NCBI GenBank assembly: GCA_963402885.1
Contig: OY727098.1
Location: 12,138,717 to 12,202,716, forward strand
DNA length: 64,000 nucleotides
Reading direction: 5' to 3'
Origin: Antedon bifida
Lineage: Eukaryota; Echinodermata; Crinoidea; Comatulida; Antedonidae
In this document: positions 53,197-60,987 of the stretch, piece by piece
Layout: every line of letters starts with the position of its first letter
How positions within the stretch are numbered: position 1 is the stretch's first letter
Made by a program: the position numbers and the translations under genes
Notes under the pieces: generated by a model
Seen by the model: the letters and a program-made list of their open reading frames with translations, nothing else
The model's database searches: none
Told to the model about the DNA's origin: nothing

Positions 53197-56100
53197 ATGG
53201 AGTACCATACATATGCATTGAGTAATTTATGTCGTGTATGTGGTGTCAAGTTAACACGAAATCAGCGAAAATTTGAAGTAACTAAACTAAAAGATAGCGT
53301 CCTGACATTTTTAAATATCGATTTAACTCATGAAAACAAAGATGTACATCCACCATTCATTTGCAAGAACTGTCAATTTTCAAGCTATAACAAGAAGGTT
53401 AGCACAACTCAAAGGTACATCTGGAGACAACACACACAACAATCATGTTTCACATGTTATTTATTATCAGAACAGTCAAAACCAGGTAAAAGACTAAAAC
53501 AAATAAAACTCAACACATTATTTTCTGAAACAGAATGCGACATTATTCCATCAAAATTTACAATCAATGACAAAATCAATTCTGAACCTTTCATTTGCCA
53601 AATATGCAACTCGATTTTGTCTTTCAACAGTCTTGAGTCAAACTGTTCACATCACTATTGTTCTAGTTGTCTGTATAATTTGTTTAGTACCCTCCATGTT
53701 AACGTATGTTCATGTCTTGTGTGCGCAAAGCCAATGCACATGCTGGAATTTAAACCCGCCTCCCAAATTGTAATAGAGTCTCTAAAATCGCTAGAATTAC
53801 AATGCTCGTGCAATAAGTTCATAAAATACTCTGAACATCAGAGACATATTTGTGAACACCAGACAACTAAAGAAGTGGTGTATCATAATGTTTCAAAAGC
53901 TGTATCGGTGTTAGAGAAATCACTAGAAGATAGTCATGTCTCCCAAACAATACAAACGTTTGCAGAAAAAGTTGTTTACAATCAACTTAAGAAAAGTAAG
54001 GAAATGCTGATTGCAACAAATGGTCGGGTGAGTACTTTAAAACAAATTCTGTAATTATCATATTGCATGTTATAAAAAGTAGATTAATATTATTATGACA
54101 GAATTGTTAGCATAAAACATATAAATACAATTCTTATCTACAGCCAGCAAAGATTGCTATCATACCAAACACCAAAGTCCCAAGTGATAAGGCCAGTTCT
54201 CGAACTGTTTCAAGACGAGCAAATAGCATAAGCAGCATCATAAAATCAGTTGGCAATAGTGAGGCTGGTGATTTCCATCAGAAAGTGTACTCAGCCAAAC
54301 ATATGAGTCAAGCGGTCTTAAAAGCAGCCAACATAGCATCAACTTCGTCTATAGATATAGATAAGGCTCTGGCAATGGTGTCAGACTGCCACCTGGCATG
54401 GAACCAGCTACGAAAGCTAAGAAGGTAAACAAACAATTATGTGATTAAATAAAACCATGCATGAATACAAGCATTTTAGACACAGTCAAGTATGTCTAGT
54501 AATAAAGTGAGACTACATTATTAATCCTTTTTATGTACTAGATATGTGGAGAAAGGGAAAATACCATCAGAGAAAAGGATGCGGCAGCGGCAAAATGATC
54601 TCATTGGGGATTATTTTGAATCCACAATGGAAATGCTATGTTTTAGGTCTGAGACGTCCTCAGACGGGATAGAATTAAGATCAACGCCTACTGTCAGAAT
54701 GAAGAACATTAAAAAAGTTGTATTTTCATATCTTGATGAACACTCAAGGTACGCTGAAGTTAAATTTAAATATGTGCTTACAAAGTGTAGAACTTACTTT
54801 TTAGGACTTTACTTTTGTTCATATGGATTTTGCTATGGAAATAAAAGTTAAAAGAAATTAATTATAAACTGAATTAATATTTACTATTTTTTTATTTTTT
54901 TACAGACTGAACAACCTATCTCCCAATAATAACGAGATTTGGATAAAGTTTGGCGGGGATAAGGGAGGTGGAAGTACCAAATTTGAGGTACAGATTTGTA
55001 GCCTCGCCAAACCAAATTCAATTAACAACATCATCGTCATACTAATATTTGATGCCCCTGACATGATGTTTAATATTAACCGGACTCTTCCGGAAGTGGC
55101 CCACCAAGTTGTTGCTTTGAACGGGGAAAAATGGCGGTAAGAATACAACTAGTATATCAACTTAACAATTATGTGGATGCGTATATAAGTAATAAAATAA
55201 AAATATATGTATAATTTCTTTCAGCAATTACACACTGAGAGTTTTCTGTTTTGGGGACTATGAGTATTTAACAAAACTCTATGGATTAAATGGACCAAAT
55301 GGTAAACTATTAAATTATTTTATCATCATTTAATTTATACAAAATCTTTCTAAGCCAATTTTATTTATACTGTATTACTGCATATTTTAGCATTTTTAAA
55401 CATTGTGAAAAAATTTGAATACTTTTAGCTCGATACTGCTGTCTCTTTTGTGAAAAACCAAAAGCAGAAATGCAATTAAAGGCACCACCCGCCAAACAGC
55501 GCTCATTGGCTTCAATCAGAGCCAACTACAGAATGTTTATGGAAGATGGCGGAATTGAAAGCCGATCTAAGGATGTTTCCATGAGCGTTGTTAATAATCC
55601 CTTAGTATCAATTGAGGTAGATCATGTAAGTACATCAGTTTTGTTTTTAATTATCTTTATATTAGAGAAACAAATGTACTTACTTCATTATATGGCACTG
55701 TTGGTATTAAAATTTATATCTTTTAGGTGTCTGTTCCTAGCCTGCACTTGTCATTGGGCATATTCAAGAAGCTCTTTGATATGCTAGAGACGGAGGCGCA
55801 CAGCATAGATTGCCTCATATATTCCCTAAGGAAAAATGGAGAACTTGATGACACTTCTGAATCAAAGTTTGATAAAATAATTCAACATCAGATCCAAACA
55901 CAAATTGATATCAAAGAAAAGATTGAAGAAAAGAAATTAAAGTTGACTGAGATGGAGGATGCAATGCCATTAATCTATCTTAAAGGAAGTGTTGATGGTA
56001 GCATAATTACCAATGTGGGAAAGATAGTCAAATTGAGAGAAGAGATTGAGTCACTGGTAAGTTACTCAAACAATAAATGACATAGATGCGTCTTGCCAGA

Positions 56101-57091
56101 CACATACTGTAAAGACAAAACTTGTATTATATTTTATTTTACAGACAAAATGCATGGAAAATGGGCTTCCATTTGGAACGGGTCCAATTGTCACATCACT
56201 GGAACGTGTGCTACAAAAAAATCGCATCCAACGGCAAGCCTATCATGGTAAATCATTTATTGGTAACCATGTTCATAAATGTTGTCAGGTAAATTAACTA
56301 TTCTTTTAATTGATATTGTTTCAACTGTTAATTATTAAAATTGTAGTTTTTAAAATGTATATTTGTTTTTAATAGGACCATGTTAGGAATGAACTAGTGA
56401 ATGCTCCACTACATGAAATGAAAATTCAAGAAGCTGAGATTCCTATCGGAAAAATTCAGCTAATTGACAAAAGAGTAAAAGAATTGGTCACCAAGTACGA
56501 TGCACTCCTTTCAAAATTTTCTAGGGTTCACAACAACTTGAATCATTCAAAACCTGTCACAGATGTTGATATTCAAGAAAATGGTAATGTAATTATGCTT
56601 ACCTTTCAAGGTATTCCGTAGACATGCCATTGTTTCTTTTCCTACAACACACTGTAACTGTTTCTTTTCTCTTCTACAAAAAAAAATTCAGATGAAGCCA
56701 TAAAAGACTTTATGGAGGAATATCGAAAAACCAACAAAAGTATATCTCCAAAATTACATATGCTCGAGGAACATGTCATTCCCCAATTAAAGGCTTGGAG
56801 ATTTGGTCTGGGACTGGTTAGCGAGCAAGGTGGGGAGTCTATTCACGCCGCGCTTAATAAAAGGAAAAGAACAGTTGCTGGGATGCATGACAGACTTGGA
56901 CAGTTAACATCCATGATGCGGTCACATGCAATTACCACTCAGCCATGCATAATAGAAGAAATAGTTGAACCCAAAAGAAGAAAAATTGGTAACAATTTAC
57001 ACTTTATTGATTACACTATTTGTGCATTTTAGCTCCCTGCTCACCAAAAATTAAATAAACCTGTTTATATTTTTCAGAAAAAGAAGAATAA
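53197..57091 (+). CDS. RAG1-like transposase, 11 exons, 938 residues
   Basis: Exons: 53197-54027, 54144-54424, 54542-54748, 54906-55136, 55225-55301, 55429-55625, 55727-56056, 56145-56288, 56376-56583, 56692-56988, 57078-57091. All introns are GT-AG, phases agree and no stop interrupts the frame. N-terminus: cysteine pairs C12/C15, C56/C59 and C84/C87, with HPPFIC before the second pair, then a C3HC4 RING (C134, C137, C150, H152, C155, C158, C173, C176) and a C2H2-like finger (about 203-221), in the same order as in RAG1. Core: D458 (GGDKGGGS), KPNS near 480, D528 (FGDYEYL), C547/C550, H858/H863 and E884 (SEQGGES). D528 to C547 is 19 residues, as between RAG1 D708 and C727; the HxxxxH spacing also equals RAG1 H937/H942. 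Residues about 645-700 look like a coiled-coil insertion. Expected role: cutting at the element ends and transposition in the nucleus. The exon model is inferred from sequence only. Confidence 0.85.
57054..57059 (+). promoter_or_regulatory. AATAAA in intron 10 (possible early poly(A) signal)
   Basis: AATAAA lies in the last intron, about 18 bp before exon 11. Reading through the exon 10 donor gives a stop at 57030-57032 just upstream, so use of this signal would yield a protein with a slightly different C-terminus after residue 934. Confidence 0.4.
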
Positions 57092-58240
57092 AGTACACGA
57101 CAAAGAATACGAAATAAAAGAAAATATAGGCTTACTGATAAATCTGACGGAGTGCCATCTTCTTCTTTATTATGTATTCTCTTATGAACCACACTTGCAT
57201 CAATAAAGTAGTCGTACTTGTTTGTGTTGGTGGTATTTTTGGAACCTGTAATACAATTTTTGAATTATAAATATTTATCATCAATATTTAAAAAAATGGT
57301 GGACTAGCGATTGAAATACATGATGAAATATTATATTATTATTAGGACTATACTGTCAAAATTAAAATCAAAATTTTATTTTTTATTCTACAAATGCAAT
57401 GCTGTTGCTGCCATAGTTTAGTAATATTCAAGCCATAGGAAGATAGACTATGATATTTTCACATTTTCTACTGTAGAATAACTTAGGCCCTCATGAAAGC
57501 TAGTTAGTAAGTATACCTATTCTCCTAGGCCTACCTATGTCTTGATGGTACCATATTAAAAAATTAGGCCTAGCCTAGTCTAGATAGAGCTGTTACTAAG
57601 CCTGGCCCTGCTGATTTCCCCTCTTAACGACATATACTTGGGCTAGGCCTACTAAGAGTATATTATTCTAGGCCAATATTTATTTTTCGTGGCTTAAACC
57701 TAGTACGTAGTGACAAACCTTTGTTAGGCCTAGGCCTTTAGCAGCACACCCACGTGTGCAAAACAGGCAAATGGGCCCCGACTTTCTGTGCATATAATTA
57801 TTAAACTGGATTAGACGTCAGCGAGATTTTTTAAATATTGTTTATCAAGTTTTTGAATTTTCACATCGACTAGGCGCCGATGTTTATGTAAATTGCAAAC
57901 AAAAAATATAACCTCACCATTACCCTGTAATTAAACTGCTATTTTTTACTGTTTTTTGTCGCAAAATAGACGTAAGATTTCAATACTCATATCTCGGGAA
58001 GTCTTGAGAAACGGAGTGACCGCTGGCTTCGAATATCAATTACATGCCTTCTTCTTCGAATATAACATGAATATTCATTAAATTTTCAATTATAACACTG
58101 TCTATTGGTCAGTTTATTCCCTCTCTTTTACCAGGGTATTAAAAATAGTCTTCCGGGTATTTAAACTAGCGCCCTCTATAACATAAAATAAGAAAAAGCG
58201 AGCATCGAAACTATAGAGGGCTCACCACTTTTTGTCTCGC
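57092..58240 (+). other. 3' flank of transposase gene, non-coding
   Basis: About 1.15 kb without a meaningful open frame on either strand. It holds the candidate poly(A) signal, several GGCCTA-type tracts (near 57530, 57567 and 57725) and AT-rich sequence. There is no second gene and, in particular, no kelch-repeat (RAG2-like) frame. Confidence 0.75.
57202..57207 (+). promoter_or_regulatory. AATAAA downstream of the stop codon (candidate poly(A) signal)
   Basis: A canonical AATAAA 111 bp after the TAA stop of exon 11, followed within 40 bp by a GT-rich stretch (TTGTTTGTGTTGGTGG). This is the best candidate 3' end of the transposase mRNA. It is duplicated at 59963-59968. Confidence 0.6.
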
Positions 58241-59852
58241 AGGCACCACCCGCCAAACAGCGCTCATTGGCTTCAATCAGAGCCAACTACAGAATGTTTA
58301 TGGAAGATGGCGGAATTGAAAGCCGATCTAAGGATGTTTCCATGAGCGTTGTTAATAATCCCTTAGTATCAATTGAGGTAGATCATGTAAGTACATCAGT
58401 TTTGTTTTTAATTATCTTTATATTAGAGAAACAAATGTACTTACTTCATTATATGGCACGGTTGGTATTAAAATTTATATCTTTTAGGTGTCTGTTCCTA
58501 GCCTGCACTTGTCATTGGGCATATTCAAGAAGCTCTTTGATATGCTAGAGACGGAGGCGCACAGCATAGATTGCCTCATATATTCACTAAGGAAAAATGG
58601 AGAACTTGATGACACTTCTGAATCAAAGTTTGATAAAATAATTCAACATCAGATCCAAACACAAATTGATATCAAAGAAAAGATTGAAGAAAAGAAATTA
58701 AAGTTGACTGAGATGGAGGATGCAATGCCATTAATCTATCTTAAAGGAAGTGTTGATGGTAGCATAATTACCAATGTGGGAAAGATAGTCAAATTGAGAG
58801 AAGAGATTGAGTCACTGGTAAGTTACTCAAACAATAAATGACATAGATGCGTCTTGCCAGACACATACTGTAAAGACAAAACTTGTATTATATTTTATTT
58901 TACAGACAAAATGCATGGAAAATGGGCTTCCATTTGGAACGGGTCCAATTGTCACATCACTGGAACGTGTGCTACAAAAAAATCGCATCCAACGGCAAGC
59001 CTATCATGGTAAATCATTTATTGGTAACCATGTTCATAAATGTTGTCAGGTAAATTAACTATTCTTTTAATTGATATTGTTTCAACTGTTAATTATTAAA
59101 ATTGTAGTTTTTAAAATGTATATTTGTTTTTAATAGGACCATGTTAGGAATGAACTAGTGAATGCTCCACTACATGAAATGAAAATTCAAGAAGCTGAGA
59201 TTCCTATCGGAAAAATTCAGCTAATTGACAAAAGAGTAAAAGAATTGGTCACCAAGTACGATGCACTCCTTTCAAAATTTTCTAGGGTTCACAACAACTT
59301 GAATCATTCAAAACCTGTCACAGATGTTGATATTCAAGAAAATGGTAATGTAATTATGCTTACCTTACAAGGTATTCCGTAGACATGCCATTGTTTCTTT
59401 TCCTACAACACACTGTAACTGTTTCTTTTCTCTTCTACAAAAAAAAATTCAGATGAAGCCATAAAAGACTTTATGGAGGAATATCGAAAAACCAACAAAA
59501 GTATATCTCCAAAATTACATATGCTCGAGGAACATGTCATTCCCCAATTAAAGGCTTGGAGATTTGGTCTGGGACTGGTTAGCGAGCAAGGTGGGGAGTC
59601 TATTCACGCCGCGCTTAATAAAAGGAAAAGAACAGTTGCTGGGATGCATGACAGACTTGGACAGTTAACATCCATGATGCGGTCACATGCAATTACCACT
59701 CAGCCATGCATAATAGAAGAAATAGTTGAACCCAAAAGAAGAAAAATTGGTAACAATTTACACTTTATTGATTACACTATTTGTGCATTTTAGCTCCCTG
59801 CTCACCAAAAATTAAATAAACCTGTTTATATTTTTCAGAAAAAGAAGAATAA
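58241..59852 (+). pseudogene. Duplicated 3' exons of the RAG1-like transposase (truncated copy)
   Basis: Contains the 3' part of exon 6 (58241-58386) and complete copies of exons 7 (58488-58817), 8 (58906-59049), 9 (59137-59344), 10 (59453-59749) and 11 (59839-59852), with the same splice sites and no stop. It carries the HxxxxH and final glutamate of the DDE core. It lacks exons 1-5 and the CxxC part of exon 6, so it cannot encode a complete enzyme. It lies downstream of the normal stop and poly(A) signal and would be used only by read-through transcription with alternative splicing. Confidence 0.8.
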
Positions 59853-60987
59853 AGTACACGACAAAGAATACGAAATAAAAGAAAATATAGGCTTACTGAT
59901 AAATCTGACGGAGTGCCATCTTCTTCTTTATTATGTATTCTCTTATGAACCACACTTGCATCAATAAAGTAGTCGTACTTGTTTGTGTTGGTGGTATTTT
60001 TGGAACCTGTAATACAATTTTTGAATTATAAATATTTATCATCAATATTTAAAAAAATGGTGGACTAGCGATTGAAATACATGATGAAATATTATATTAT
60101 TATTAGGACTATACTGTCAAAATTAAAATCAAAATTTTATTTTTTATTCTACAAATGCAATGCTGTTGCTGCCATAGTTTAGTAATATTCAAGCCATAGG
60201 AAGATAGACTATGATATTTTCACATTTTCTACTGTAGAATAACTTAGGCCCTCATGAAAGCTAGTTAGTAAGTATACCTATTCTCCTAGGCCTACCTATG
60301 TCTTGATGGTACCATATTAAAAAATTAGGCCTAGCCTAGTCTAGATAGAGCTGTTACTAAGCCTGGCCCTGCTGATTTCCCCTCTTAACGACATATACTT
60401 GGGCTAGGCCTACTAAGAGTATATTATTCTAGGCCAATATTTATTTTTCGTGGCTTAAACCTAGTACGTAGTGACAAACCTTTGTTAGGCCTAGGCCTTT
60501 AGCAGCACACCCACGTGTGCAAAACAGGCAAATGGGCCCCGACTTTCTGTGTATATAATTATTAAACTGGATTAGACGTCAGCGAGATTTTTTAAATATT
60601 GTTTATCAAGTTTTTGAATTTTCACATCGACTAGGCGCCGATGTTTATGTAAATTGCAAAAAAAAAATATAACCTTACCATTACCCTGTAATTAAACTGC
60701 TATTTTTTACTGTTTTTTGTCGCAAAATAGACGTAAGATTTCAATACTCATATCTCGGGAAGTCTTGAGAAACGGAGTGACCGCTGGCTTCGAATATCAA
60801 TTACATGCCTTCTTCTTCGAATATAACATGAATATTCATTAAATTTTCAATTATAACACTGTCTATTGGTCAGTTTATTCCCTCTCTTTTACCAGGGTAT
60901 TAAAAATAGTCTTCCGGGTATTTAAACTAGCGCCCTCTATAACATAAAATAAGAAAAAGCGAGCATCGAAACTATAGAGGGCTCACC
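59853..60987 (+). other. Duplicated 3' flank, non-coding
   Basis: Second copy of 57092-58226. It differs at a few bases (for example GTGCATAT versus GTGTATAT, and AACCTCACC versus AACCTTACC). No coding potential was seen. Confidence 0.75.

Larger units (their letters stand above)
55480..58240 (+). repeat. Tandem duplication, copy 1 (2761 bp)
   Basis: Copy 1 runs from within exon 6 through exon 11 and the whole 3' flank of the gene. It is repeated at 58241-61001 with a constant offset of 2761 bp. I noticed six single-base differences over the unit (about 99.8 percent identity), only one of them in an exon, a silent TCC/TCA serine codon in exon 7. The unit stops 14 bp short of the element's right terminus, so copy 1 includes the nonamer-like block (58227-58235) but not the CAC terminus. 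Confidence 0.92.

Noticed and set aside
54900-55148. 82-codon minus-strand frame over exon 4
   Set aside because: Antisense shadow of the transposase exon carrying the first catalytic aspartate.
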